Source of the DNA: Amycolatopsis acididurans
GTDB lineage: Bacteria; Actinomycetota; Actinomycetes; Mycobacteriales; Pseudonocardiaceae
Direction of reading: 5' to 3'
Assembly (NCBI RefSeq): GCF_012328925.1
Contig: NZ_JAAXLS010000009.1
Span: 1-64,000 of the forward strand
DNA length: 64,000 nt
Numbering within the stretch: the first letter of the stretch is position 1; every line of letters starts with the position of its first letter. This document shows positions 1-7,493 of this stretch, in pieces. Position numbers and translations under genes: made by a program. The notes below the pieces were generated by a model, which did not search any database, was not told the origin of the DNA, and saw only the letters and a list, made by a program, of their open reading frames with translations.

Positions 1-86
1 GGAAACGCTGGACGATGCGGTGGAAACCCGCGCTGAACGCGTTCGAGATCGCCTTCGACGGCCGTCTGGCCGCCGGACGCAAGTAG
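1..86 (+). CDS. IS256-family (mutator-type) transposase, C-terminal end only
   Basis: The window opens inside this gene. Reading from base 3, about 27 codons run to a TAG at 84-86. The peptide includes RWTMRWKPALNAFEIAFDGR, which resembles the usual C-terminus of IS256/mutator-type transposases (a W-rich stretch, then ALN-F-I-F and a basic tail). No catalytic residue lies inside the window, so the family call rests on this tail plus the inverted-repeat-like sequence that follows at 101-127. The element sits directly against a broken SMP-30 gene. Whether the rest of the transposase is intact cannot be seen. Confidence 0.6.
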   Translation, partial: KRWTMRWKPALNAFEIAFDGRLAAGRK

Positions 87-100
87 TTCCCCTTCAACCC

Positions 101-127
101 GAGTTACACCGCTCGTTTGACAGACCC
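101..127. repeat. Probable right terminal inverted repeat of the IS256-type element
   Basis: After the transposase stop, the sequence runs into a 27-bp stretch ending in GTTTGACAGACCC. Read from the outside, it begins GGGTCTGTCAAACGAGC, a start typical of IS256-type ends in actinobacteria. SMP-30 coding sequence begins immediately after it, which supports an element boundary near 127/128. The left end and target duplication are outside the window. Confidence 0.55.
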
Positions 128-385
128 CGAGCGTGAGCCCGAACTGGGCTTTCAGGGCGTCTGTCGCCTACCTCCGGGTGGGGGCGATCCGCAACTGCTC
201 GTGGACCGGACGATGTTCACCGCCCCCCAACGGGCTTTGCTTTTCCCCGGACGAGGACCGGCCCTACGTCAACGACACCGACCAGGCGAATATCCGGGTC
301 TTCGACGTTCGTCTGGGTGACGGGCCCCGGCGGTGTGTGGGTTTTCGCGCAGCACGGACTGCTCATCGGAAAAGTCCGGATACCG
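128..385 (+). pseudogene. SMP-30/gluconolactonase gene, 5'-ward fragment (disrupted)
   Basis: Pieces of an SMP-30/gluconolactonase/LRE-family protein read across this stretch in more than one frame. ELGFQGVCRLPPGGGDPQLL is followed, after a frame change in the C6 run at 223-228, by NGLCFSPDEDRPYVNDTDQ and ANIRVFDV. Near 305-312 it jumps to VWVTGPGGVWVF, which is normally about 30 residues further on, so an internal deletion is likely. The fragment ends with GKVRIP at 385, where a transposon begins. The protein continues at 3613 (IPEKVANLHWGGPDW). The N-terminal part is missing, cut off by the IS256-type end. Members of this family hydrolyse lactones or act on phosphoesters in calcium-dependent beta-propellers. 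This copy cannot be functional. Confidence 0.8.
380..385. repeat. Target-site duplication, left copy (ATACCG)
   Basis: ATACCG precedes the left transposon end and recurs at 3613-3618 directly after the right end. Removing one copy and the element between them restores the SMP-30 reading frame (GKVRIP joined to EKVANL). The duplication could be counted as 5 bp (TACCG) if the terminal base is assigned differently. Confidence 0.85.
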
Positions 386-510
386 TGTTCGGCGGCATTC
401 GGGCTGAGGATGTCGGGGCAGTGCTGCGGCGTTGAGGGTGAGCACGTGTTCGTGTTCGGCGGGGTGGGGTTGCCGGTGATCGTGTTCGGCGGCACCGTGA
501 GCAGGTCGGA
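386..510. repeat. Left-end repeat array of the transposon
   Basis: Three related units lie here: TTCGGGCTGAGGATGTC (about 398-414), GAGGGTGAGCACGTGTTC (about 434-451) and GGCACCGTGAGCAGGTC (about 491-507). Each is preceded by a GGCG(G/T)-type core. The same units occur in opposite orientation at the right end. They are likely transposase binding sites. Confidence 0.6.
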
Positions 511-517
511 AACAGGC

Positions 518-564
518 CACGGCCCTCCCGTCGTCTCTTGCCGGAGCGCCGCGGGAGGGCCGTG
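518..564 (+). promoter_or_regulatory. 13-bp-stem hairpin occluding the ribosome site and GTG of the first transposon gene
   Basis: CACGGCCCTCCCG (518-530) is the exact reverse complement of CGGGAGGGCCGTG (552-564), with a 21-nt loop between. The right arm contains the GGGAGG ribosome-binding sequence and the GTG start codon at 562. A transcript entering from outside the element would fold this stem and hide the start. A transcript starting inside the left arm would not. This resembles the protection against read-through known for IS10 and IS50. The function here is inferred. Confidence 0.65.
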
Positions 565-1158
565 AAGGTGGTGCGGAGGCACCGGTTGATCACGGTAGAG
601 GCGAACGCGGCCGCCGTCGAGCGGAAGCTCGTGTTGGGCCGGTTGCGCTGCCCGGGCTGCGCTGCGGTGCTGTCGGGCTGGGGACATGGCCGGGACCGGC
701 TGGTGCGGGGACCGGCTGGGCTGGTGCGGTTTCGGCCGCGCCGGTCCCGATGCGCTGGTTGCGGCGTGACACACGTGTTGCTGCCGGTGGCGGCGTTGGC
801 GCGGCGGGCGGATCTGGCCGCGGTGATCGGGGCGGCGCTGGCGGCGAAGGCCGCGGGCGCGGGGCATCGGCGGATCGCGCTGGCGTTGGGGCGGCCGGCG
901 GAGACAGTGCGGGGCTGGCTGCGCCGGTTCGCCGGCCGGTTGGAGGCGGTCCGGGGCGTGTTCACGGTGTGGTTGCGGGCGCTGGACCCGGATCCGGTGA
1001 TGCCCGACCCCGGCGCTGATGCGTGGGCCGACGCAGTGATCGCGATCACGGCCGCGACCGCGGCGGCAGCACGCCGGTTCGTGCTCGAGGTGTCGCCCTG
1101 GGAGGTGGCCGCTGCGGTCTCGGGTGGACGGTTGCTGGCTCCGGGCTGGCCTGGCTAG
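562..1158 (+). CDS. Zinc-ribbon/HTH transposon accessory protein (DUF6431-like)
   Basis: A 198-residue protein. The N-terminal half holds two Cys pairs, C30-P-G-C33 and C64-A-G-C67, forming a probable zinc ribbon. A helix-turn-helix-like segment follows (RRIALALGRPAETVRGWLRR, about residues 105-125). It is the first gene of the three-gene transposon and lies 92 bp upstream of the integrase. Similar zinc-ribbon/HTH proteins annotated DUF6431 occur beside integrase and ExeA-type ATPase genes in actinobacteria; I recall this association and have not searched for it. It probably binds DNA, perhaps at the transposon ends or for target choice, a role comparable to TniQ. That role is inference. The start is GTG 562 behind GGGAGG, both buried in a perfect hairpin. 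GTG 568 is an alternative. Confidence 0.7.
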   Translation: MKVVRRHRLITVEANAAAVERKLVLGRLRCPGCAAVLSGWGHGRDRLVRGPAGLVRFRPRRSRCAGCGVTHVLLPVAALARRADLAAVIGAALAAKAAGAGHRRIALALGRPAETVRGWLRRFAGRLEAVRGVFTVWLRALDPDPVMPDPGADAWADAVIAITAATAAAARRFVLEVSPWEVAAAVSGGRLLAPGWPG

Positions 1159-1209
1159 TGGATCAACACGAGCTCACCCTGCCCAGATGGTGATCATGCG
1201 GTGAGTCTT

Positions 1210-1233
1210 GCTCGGTCCATTGTGGATCCGAGC
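1210..1233 (+). promoter_or_regulatory. Small hairpin before the integrase gene
   Basis: GCTCGGTCCA and TGGATCCGAGC pair with one bulged base, just upstream of the ribosome site AGGAGGAGG of the integrase. It may be a transcript-processing or attenuation element. There is no functional evidence. Confidence 0.35.
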
Positions 1234-1250
1234 AGGAGGAGGTTCGCGGC

Positions 1251-2681
1251 GTGAGCGCCGAGGACGAGCAGAAAACGAGGGCCGAACGCGCCCGGGCGAT
1301 CGGGTTGTTCCGCTACCAGCTGATCCGCGAGGCCGCGGATCAGCGGCATTCGACGAAGGAACGCGGCCGGATGATCCGCGCGATCGCCGACGCTGAGCAC
1401 ACCGATCCGTTTGGGCGGCGGGTGCGGGTTTCGCGCCAGACTCTGGACCGCTGGATCCGGGACTGGCGGGCCGGCGGGTTCGACGCGCTGGTGCCCAGCC
1501 CGCGGCAGCCGAGCATGCGGACGCCGGTGGAGGTGATGGAGCTGGCGGTGGCGTTGCGGCGGGAGAACCCGGACCGGACCGCGGCCGGGATCCGGCGGAT
1601 CCTGCGCGCGCAGCTGGGCTGGTCCCCGGACGAGCGGACCCTGCAGCGGCACTTCACCCGACTCGGTTTGACCCGCGCGGACACGACCACGGCCACGGTG
1701 TTCGGCCGGTTCGAGGCCGACCGGCCGAACGAGCTCTGGACCGGCGACGCCCTGCACGGACCGCACGTCGGCGGCCGCAAAACTTACTTGTTCGCGTTCA
1801 TTGACGACCACAGCCGGGCGCTGGTCGGCTACCGGTTCGGCTATGCGGAGGACACCGTCCGGCTTGCCGCCGCGCTGCGCCCGGCGCTGGCCTCGCGCGG
1901 GGTCCCGGCCGGAATCTATGTCGACAACGGGTCGGCGTTCGTGGATGCCTGGCTGCTGCGGGCCTGCGCGAAACTGGGGATCAAGCTCACTCACTCTACC
2001 CCGGGCCGCCCGCAAGGCAGAGGCAAAATCGAGAGAGTATTCCGCACGGTCCGGGACCAGTTCCTCGTCGAGATCACCGGCGAACCCGGCCACCCCGGCC
2101 GGCATCAGGTGAGCGATCTGCTGGAGCTGAACCGGTTGTTCGCCGCCTGGGCCGAAACCTCCTATCACCGGACGGTGCACTCCGAGACCGGGCAGCCACC
2201 GTTAGCGCGCTGGTCGGCGGGCGGGCCGTTCCCGCTGCCGGCTCCGGCCGCGCTGACCGAGGCGTTTCTCTGGGAGGAACGCCGGACCGTCACCAAGACG
2301 GCCACGGTTTCCTTGCACAGCAACACTTATCAGGTCGATCCGGGGCTGGTCGGGCGCAAGGTCGAGCTGCTGTTCGACCCGTTCGACCTCACCACCGTCG
2401 AAGTCCGTCTCGACGGTGTTCCCCACGGGACCGCGGTCCCGCACCACCTCGGCCGGCACGCTCACCCCAAGGCCCGTCCGGAAACCCCGCCGGCACCGCC
2501 GGTCTCGACCGGGATCAACTACGCCCGCCTCCTCGACACCGCCCACCAGGCCGAGCTCGCCCAGCGCGTCAACTACGCCGCCCTCGCCGGCAACAACGGC
2601 AGAAACGGCGGCGACGGCGAGATTCCCGGGCAACTCGACCTGCTCACCGGCGAAGAGACCACGCAGGAGACCGCGCGATGA
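1251..2681 (+). CDS. DDE integrase/transposase (rve core, DDx35E)
   Basis: A 476-residue transposase. Residues 1-140 carry HTH-type DNA-binding segments (SRQTLDRWIRDWRAGG near 61-76). The catalytic core has Asp166 (WTGDALHG), Asp225 (YVDNGSAF) and Glu261 (GRGKIERVF), with 35 residues between the last two, the classical spacing of the rve superfamily. The C-terminal part (about 325-410) resembles the small beta-barrel of Mu/TniA-type transposases (TVSLHSNTYQVDPGLVGRKV). The GTG start follows AGGAGGAGG. The stop overlaps the ATG of the ATPase by 4 bp, so the two are translationally coupled. All key residues are present, so the enzyme looks active. It is expected to cut and join the element ends with the ATPase as regulator. 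Confidence 0.9.
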   Translation: MSAEDEQKTRAERARAIGLFRYQLIREAADQRHSTKERGRMIRAIADAEHTDPFGRRVRVSRQTLDRWIRDWRAGGFDALVPSPRQPSMRTPVEVMELAVALRRENPDRTAAGIRRILRAQLGWSPDERTLQRHFTRLGLTRADTTTATVFGRFEADRPNELWTGDALHGPHVGGRKTYLFAFIDDHSRALVGYRFGYAEDTVRLAAALRPALASRGVPAGIYVDNGSAFVDAWLLRACAKLGIKLTHSTPGRPQGRGKIERVFRTVRDQFLVEITGEPGHPGRHQVSDLLELNRLFAAWAETSYHRTVHSETGQPPLARWSAGGPFPLPAPAALTEAFLWEERRTVTKTATVSLHSNTYQVDPGLVGRKVELLFDPFDLTTVEVRLDGVPHGTAVPHHLGRHAHPKARPETPPAPPVSTGINYARLLDTAHQAELAQRVNYAALAGNNGRNGGDGEIPGQLDLLTGEETTQETAR

Positions 2682-3490
2682 TCGAGAAAATGCAGCACTT
2701 CTACGGCTTCACCAGCACCCCCTTCGGCCGCAACCTCGCCCCCGGGATGCTGCACCGCCACACCTCCCACGGCGAAGCCGTCGCCCGGATCGGCTGGTGC
2801 GTCGCCGAACGCCGCATCGGCGTGATCACCGGCGAAGTCGGCGCCGGCAAAACCGTCGCGGTCCGCGCCGCCCTGTCCACCTTGGACAACTCCCGATACA
2901 CAATCATCTATCTGCCCAACCCGACCGTTGGGGTCCGCGGCATCCACCACCAGATCGTCGCCGCCCTCGGCGGGCAACCCCTGGTCCACCACGCCACCCT
3001 CGTCCCCCAGACCGCCGACGCGCTGGCCACCGAACAGGACGAACGCGGCCGCACCCCCGTCCTCGTCCTGGACGAGGCCCACCTGCTCGATCAGGCCCAG
3101 CTGGAGTCGATCCGCATGCTCACCAACCACGACATGGACTCCACCAGCCCGTTCGCCTGCCTGCTCGTCGGCCAGCCCACCCTGCGGCGACGGATGAAAA
3201 TGGGCGCGCTGGCCGCGCTCGACCAGCGCATCGGGCTGCGCTACGCCATGCCACCCATGACATCCGAGGAAACCGGCAGCTACCTGCGTCACCACCTCGG
3301 CCTCGCCGGACGATCAGACACCCTGTTCTCCGACGACGCCGCCGCGCTGATCCACCAGACCAGCCGCGGCTATCCCCGCGCGGTCAACAACCTCGCACTC
3401 CAAGCGCTCGTCGCCGCCTTCGCTGACGACAAGACCATCGTCGACGAATCCTCCGCCCGCATCGCCGTCACCGAAGTCACGGCAGAGTGA
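2678..3490 (+). CDS. AAA+ transposition ATPase (TniB/ExeA-like)
   Basis: A 270-residue ATPase with Walker A GEVGAGKT (52-59), Walker B VLVLDEAH (128-135) and the ExeA/TniB-type opening HFYGFTSTPF. A sensor-like region follows near residue 160 (LLVGQPTLRRRMKM). Such proteins (TniB, TnsC, IstB, MuB in the wider sense) form ATP-dependent filaments on target DNA and recruit or activate the transposase. The gene overlaps the integrase stop by 4 bp and is followed by a 10-bp-stem hairpin. It appears intact. The sequence does not say whether it gives target immunity. Confidence 0.88.
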   Translation: MIEKMQHFYGFTSTPFGRNLAPGMLHRHTSHGEAVARIGWCVAERRIGVITGEVGAGKTVAVRAALSTLDNSRYTIIYLPNPTVGVRGIHHQIVAALGGQPLVHHATLVPQTADALATEQDERGRTPVLVLDEAHLLDQAQLESIRMLTNHDMDSTSPFACLLVGQPTLRRRMKMGALAALDQRIGLRYAMPPMTSEETGSYLRHHLGLAGRSDTLFSDDAAALIHQTSRGYPRAVNNLALQALVAAFADDKTIVDESSARIAVTEVTAE

Positions 3491-3516
3491 GCACCACACC
3501 GACACCCTGAACACCA

Positions 3517-3548
3517 CGACCCCGCCCAGCACCAGCCAGGCGGGGTCG
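3517..3548 (+). terminator. Hairpin terminator after the transposon operon
   Basis: CGACCCCGCC (3517-3526) pairs perfectly with GGCGGGGTCG (3539-3548) around a 12-nt loop, 27 bp after the ATPase stop. There is no real T tract, so it is either a weak intrinsic terminator or a barrier between the genes and the right end. Confidence 0.6.
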
Positions 3549-3555
3549 ATTCATC

Positions 3556-3612
3556 CCCGGACATGCTCACCGCGAACGCCGCCAACATGCTCATCCCCAA
3601 TGCCGGACAACA
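3556..3612. repeat. Right-end repeat array and terminus of the transposon
   Basis: Read inward on the minus strand, TGTTGTCCGGCATTGGGGAT leads into GATGAGCATGTTGG, and then a second unit GCGGTGAGCATGTCCGG. These match the left-end units in inverted orientation. The outer base (3612) abuts the ATACCG duplication. Confidence 0.7.
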
Positions 3613-3618
3613 ATACCG
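3613..3618. repeat. Target-site duplication, right copy (ATACCG)
   Basis: Direct repeat of 380-385. It also encodes Ile-Pro of the interrupted SMP-30 protein, which then continues EKVANLHWGG. Confidence 0.85.
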
Positions 3619-3753
3619 GAGAAAGTCGCCAACCTGCATTGGGGAGGCCCGGACTGGCGGACTCTCTTCCTGACCGCCTCCACCTCGCTCTACGCCATCG
3701 ACACCAGAACCGGTCCGCGGACGGAGCCTTTCATGCGGAGGGGCGGCGGATGA
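3613..3753 (+). pseudogene. SMP-30/gluconolactonase gene, 3' fragment
   Basis: From base 3613 one frame reads IPEKVANLHWGGPDWRTLFL, then TASTSLYAIDTRTGPRTEPF, and a short tail to TGA at 3751-3753. This is the C-terminal strand region of an SMP-30/gluconolactonase protein (NLHWGGPDWRTLF is a family signature). It joins in frame to the fragment ending at 385 once the transposon and one ATACCG are removed. There is no start or promoter of its own. Confidence 0.85.
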
Positions 3754-3803
3754 GAACGAACCGTCCCGTGACTCCTGGTAGGAGTCCGGGGCGGTTCGGC
3801 CGT

Positions 3804-4703
3804 TCAGGATCTCGGCGATGTCCGGTTGCGCAGGTACACCGCCACCGCCGCCATGTCGTGGTCGCCGAGGCCGTCGTCGATCGCACGCACCGCGGTGTCG
3901 AGATTGACCATGGCCTGCGGCATCGGCGCACCGACCTCGTCGGCCAGCGCGGTGATCAGCTTCAGGTCCTTGGCCGCGAGGGTCAGGGCGAGTTGCGTGA
4001 TCGAGGTGCCGGGGTTGGTGTAGTTGTCCTGGCGGTACTTGACCATCGGCGCGGCGATCGCACTGTCGCAGAACACCTCGTAGGCCTCCGCCCGATCGAT
4101 GCCGGAGCATTCGGCCAGCACCAGCGATTCGGACACCGCCTGCCCGAGCGCGTAGATCACATTGTTCACAGCGAGTTTCATGATCGCACCGGCACCGGAC
4201 TCCCCGAGGTGGTAGATGGTGGCGCTCATCGATTCCAGCAGCGGGCGCAGGTCCTCGACGACGTCGGCCGCGCCCCCGACCATGAGGGTGAGCCCGGCTG
4301 TCTCCGCGGCTTTCACCGCTCCTGACACCGGGGAGTCGATGGCGGTTCCTCCGGCATTCCCGACGGCCCGGGCCAGCCAGGCGGTGCCCGCGGGCCCTGT
4401 GGTGCCCATGTCGAGCGCCACCTTGTGCGGCGACCAGCCGGCCAGCGCACCTTGTGGACCTTCGTAGACGGCGCGCAGGGCCGGCTCGTCGGCGAGCATG
4501 GTGACGACGACGTCGGCGCCCGCGGCCGCTTCACGCGGGCTGTCGGCGACCTTGACTCCATCGGTCGCGGCGGCGAAGTCCTCGGCGGTGCTACGGGTGC
4601 GGTTGTAGACGACGACGGGGAACCCGGCGTTGGCGATGTTCGCCGCCATCGGGCGGCCCATGCGGCCCAGGCCCAGGAACGCGACCGTCTTCGGGTTGCT
4701 CAT
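3804..4703 (-). CDS. 3-hydroxyisobutyrate dehydrogenase-family oxidoreductase
   Basis: A 299-residue beta-hydroxyacid dehydrogenase. The N-terminal Rossmann motif is FLGLGRMGRPMA. DSPVSGAVKAAE is the substrate-binding signature near residue 120, and the catalytic lysine segment is GAIMKLAVNN near 170. Relatives oxidise 3-hydroxyisobutyrate or 3-hydroxypropionate, or reduce tartronate semialdehyde. Sequence alone does not choose between them. The ATG overlaps the stop of the upstream alcohol dehydrogenase by 4 bp, making it the last gene of the aldehyde dehydrogenase-alcohol dehydrogenase operon. That operon has a LacI-type operator in front. It ends 50 bp from the disrupted SMP-30 gene. Confidence 0.85.
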   Translation of the reverse strand: MSNPKTVAFLGLGRMGRPMAANIANAGFPVVVYNRTRSTAEDFAAATDGVKVADSPREAAAGADVVVTMLADEPALRAVYEGPQGALAGWSPHKVALDMGTTGPAGTAWLARAVGNAGGTAIDSPVSGAVKAAETAGLTLMVGGAADVVEDLRPLLESMSATIYHLGESGAGAIMKLAVNNVIYALGQAVSESLVLAECSGIDRAEAYEVFCDSAIAAPMVKYRQDNYTNPGTSITQLALTLAAKDLKLITALADEVGAPMPQAMVNLDTAVRAIDDGLGDHDMAAVAVYLRNRTSPRS

Positions 4704-5788
4704 GATGCCACCGTCTTCCGGGACTCGGCCGCCCACGGATCGACCAGTGTCTTGATCCGGGTGCTGCGCCGCTCGGCCAGCGGCCGGAGGCCCTCCTCGA
4801 CCAATTTGTCGAGCGAGAGCGCCACCGGTGCGACATCGGTCCATCCGCCCTCGCGAGAGGCCAGCAGTCGCAACGCTTCGGGCAGATCGAGTCCGCAGAC
4901 GTGGGCGTTGGTGCCGATCAACTCGACCTCGCGAAGCGAAACATCGCGGACATCGATGTCCCGGGAGCCGTGCTGCAAGCCGACCATGACCAGCCGCGCG
5001 CCGCGCGGAGCCAGGCTCAACGCCTGTTCGAATCCCGTCGCGCTGCCGGAGACTTCGTAGATGACCGACGGGATGATGTCGTTGGCTGCCAGCACATCCT
5101 CGACGCTCCTCCCGCTCCCGGCGTGCACGGTGTGGGCGGCGCCCAGAGCACTTGCGATCCGCAGTCGCCCGGCGTCGAGGTCGGAGACCACGACACTGTC
5201 GCAACGGTCGGCAGCCGCATAGGTCAGGAACGCACCGATACCACCGGCGCCGAGGATGACCGCCGATTCGCCGGGCCCCAGGCGACCACGCCGCATGGCG
5301 TGCACGGCGATCGACATCGGCTGTGCCAGCGCGGCGGTGTCGGCGGTGATGCCGAGACCGGACGCGTCGACGCACGTCGACGCGGGCACCGCGACGTACT
5401 GGGCCAGCGCCCCGTTCCGGTTCAGGCCCAGCGTCGAGTACTGCCGGCACAGATTGGTCATCGCACGTTCACACCAGAAGCATTTGCCGCAGGAGACGCC
5501 GGCACCGGACACCACGAGGGCCCCCGGTTCGAATCCTCCGACGCCTGCGCCCCTGTCCTCGACGACGCCGGCCAGTTCGTGACCGGGGATCATCGGGCCG
5601 ATGTGCCCGGTGACCGCATGGGCTTGCTCGATCGGGAACATGTGCGGGCCCGAGTCGAACTCGTGGGCGTCGGTTCCGCAGATGCCGACCCCGGCCACCT
5701 TCAACAGCAGCTCCCCGGGGCCTGCTTTGGCATCCGGTACCTCCTCCACACGGACGTCTCCGCGACCGTAGAACACCGCTGCACGCAC
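4700..5788 (-). CDS. Zinc-dependent medium-chain alcohol dehydrogenase
   Basis: A 362-residue MDR protein close to threonine/butanediol/sorbitol dehydrogenases. Catalytic zinc-site residues are in GICGTDAHEF and the PGHELAG box. The structural-zinc cysteines are CGKCFWC plus a fourth Cys a few residues on. The nucleotide-binding motif is ILGAGGIGAFLTYAA. The substrate is probably a small diol or hydroxy acid, not resolved by sequence. It lies 13 bp after the aldehyde dehydrogenase stop and overlaps the next gene by 4 bp, so the three are one operon. Confidence 0.87.
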   Translation of the reverse strand: MRAAVFYGRGDVRVEEVPDAKAGPGELLLKVAGVGICGTDAHEFDSGPHMFPIEQAHAVTGHIGPMIPGHELAGVVEDRGAGVGGFEPGALVVSGAGVSCGKCFWCERAMTNLCRQYSTLGLNRNGALAQYVAVPASTCVDASGLGITADTAALAQPMSIAVHAMRRGRLGPGESAVILGAGGIGAFLTYAAADRCDSVVVSDLDAGRLRIASALGAAHTVHAGSGRSVEDVLAANDIIPSVIYEVSGSATGFEQALSLAPRGARLVMVGLQHGSRDIDVRDVSLREVELIGTNAHVCGLDLPEALRLLASREGGWTDVAPVALSLDKLVEEGLRPLAERRSTRIKTLVDPWAAESRKTVAS

Positions 5789-5801
5789 GATTGCCTACCT
5801 C

Positions 5802-7257
5802 TCACCACTCGACTGCGATGTACTTGGTTTCCAGGAATTCGTGGATACCCTCGCTGCCGCCCTCGCGGCCGAGCCCACTGTGCTTGACACCGCCGAACGG
5901 TGCGGCCGGGTCGGAGATCAGGCCACGGTTGACGCCGACCATGCCGGTGTCCAGCGCTTCGGAGACGCGGAGGGCGCGGGCCAGATCGGCGGTGAACACG
6001 TAGGAGGCCAGCCCGAACGGGGTCGCGTTGGCCAGCGCGATGGCTTGCTGTTCGGTCTCGAACTCGACCAACGGTGCGATGGGTCCGAAGATCTCGTGTT
6101 CGAGGATCGGGTTGTCCTCGACGATGCCGGTCAGCACGGTCGGCGGGTAAAAGGCGCCCACCCCGCCGCTCGCCTTGCCGCCGGTCATCACGCGAGCGCC
6201 CGCTTCCACGCTGCGTGCCACCAGGTCTTCCATCTCGCCGACGGCGCCGTCGTTGATCATCGCGCCGACCTGCACCGACCGGTCCAGACCACAGCCCATG
6301 GACAGGCCCGCCATCGCCGAGGACAGCCGCTCGGCGAACTCGTCGTAGACGCCGGCCTGGACGAACAGACGGTTGGCGGCGATACAGGACTGTCCGCCGT
6401 TACGCATCTTGGCCACCAACGTGCCCTCGATGGCGGTGTCCAGGTCGGCGTCGTCGAAGACCAGCAGAGGTGCGTTGCCCCCCAGTTCCATCGAGACACT
6501 GAGCACGTTCTCCGCCGCGCCGCGCAACAACGTCCGGCCCACCTCGGTGGATCCGGTGAACGACAGCTTGCGGGTGGCGGGATGGTTGAGCATGGCGGCC
6601 ACCACGGCGCCGGACCGTCGTGCCGGCACGACGTTGACCACGCCGTCGGGCACCCCCGCCTCGGCGAGCAGTCCGGCTATCGCCAGCGCGGTCAGCGGAG
6701 TGTCGGATGCGGGTTTGAGCACCACCGGGCAGCCCGCGGCCAGGGCGGGCGCGATCTTGCGCGTGGCCATGGCCGCAGGGAAATTCCACGGCGTGACCAG
6801 CACGGCCGTGCCGATCGGCTGATGGACCACCAGAATCCGCTTGTCGCCGTTGGGTGCGGTCCGCACGTGCCCGTCGACGCGCGGAGTTTCCTCGGCATAC
6901 CAACGGAAGAACTCCGCGGCATAGGCCACCTCGCTCACGGCATCCGCCCAGGACTTGCCGTTCTCCCGGACGATCAGCCCAGCCAGCTCGTCACTACGTT
7001 CCATCATCGCCTCGAACGCACGCAACAGGACGGACGCGCGGAGGCGGGGGGGCAGTGGCCGCCCAGGCCGGGCCTGCGGCCGCCGCCGCATCGACAGCGG
7101 CGGCGGCGTCGTCCGGCGATCCGCTGGCCACAGTGGCGATCACCGCACCGTCGGAGGGATCGAGGACCTCGAACACGCTGCCGTCGCTGGCGTCACGCCA
7201 GGCGCCGGCGATGAACAGCTGATCGGCAAGGTCGGTGCGGACAGAGGGATGGGGCAT
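5802..7257 (-). pseudogene. NAD(P)-dependent aldehyde dehydrogenase (succinate-semialdehyde type), frameshifted
   Basis: A near-complete ALDH that would be about 484 residues. The N-terminal part (from ATG at 7257, reading LADQLFIAGAWRDASDGS) and the rest lie in different frames. The change falls at the G7 run 7046-7052, where removing one base gives WAATAPRLRASVLLRAF, the expected family sequence. Downstream features are normal: SFTGSTEVGR, catalytic Glu in MELGGNAPLLVF and catalytic Cys in NGGQSCIAANR. Closest types are GabD-like semialdehyde dehydrogenases. It is the first gene of a three-gene operon under the operator at 7331. It is either a recent pseudogene or a homopolymer sequencing error; the intact active-site regions favour error or very recent loss. 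Confidence 0.8.
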
Positions 7258-7330
7258 GCGGATTCCGTTCGGTCGAACTGGAGGCACCCACGGCCTCCCT
7301 GCGCTGTCGGGGACCGGGGATCGGAAAATT

Positions 7331-7342
7331 GCAATCGATTGC
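7331..7342. promoter_or_regulatory. LacI-type operator GCAATCGATTGC
   Basis: A perfect 12-bp palindrome between the divergent aldehyde dehydrogenase (start 7257) and lacI-type gene (start 7494). Near-identical sites lie at 8584-8595 and 11443-11454. The central CG with flanking CAA/TTG is typical of LacI-family operators. Confidence 0.75.
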
Positions 7343-7493
7343 TCCCAGCTTATGGCGATCTCCGGAACCCCGTCAAGGAGCATCCGGGGCGCAGCCACAC
7401 CGGATGCCCTACCTTCTGCGCAAACAGTTGCAGGCCGCGTAGAGTGGCCGGAGGCCACGCGACAAGGTGGCCCACCGTGCCGAGGGGAGGCGC

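Larger units (their letters stand above)
386..3612 (+). mobile_element. Three-gene DDE transposon (zinc-ribbon protein, integrase, AAA+ ATPase)
   Basis: This 3,227-bp element starts TGTTCGGCGGCATT and ends, read inward from the right, TGTTGTCCGGCATT, so it has imperfect inverted ends of the TG...CA type. It is flanked by ATACCG on both sides and interrupts an SMP-30 gene in frame. It carries three genes in one direction: a zinc-ribbon/HTH protein, an integrase with a DDx35E triad and a TniB/ExeA-like AAA+ ATPase. A 10-bp-stem hairpin follows the last gene. Repeats of a GGTGAGCA-like motif occur two or three times at each end in inverted orientation, as in transposons whose ends bind several transposase protomers (Tn7, Tn5053, Mu). 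No cargo gene is present. The ends and duplication were located by eye. Equivalence to Tn7/Tn5053 systems is inference from the gene set. Confidence 0.85.
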
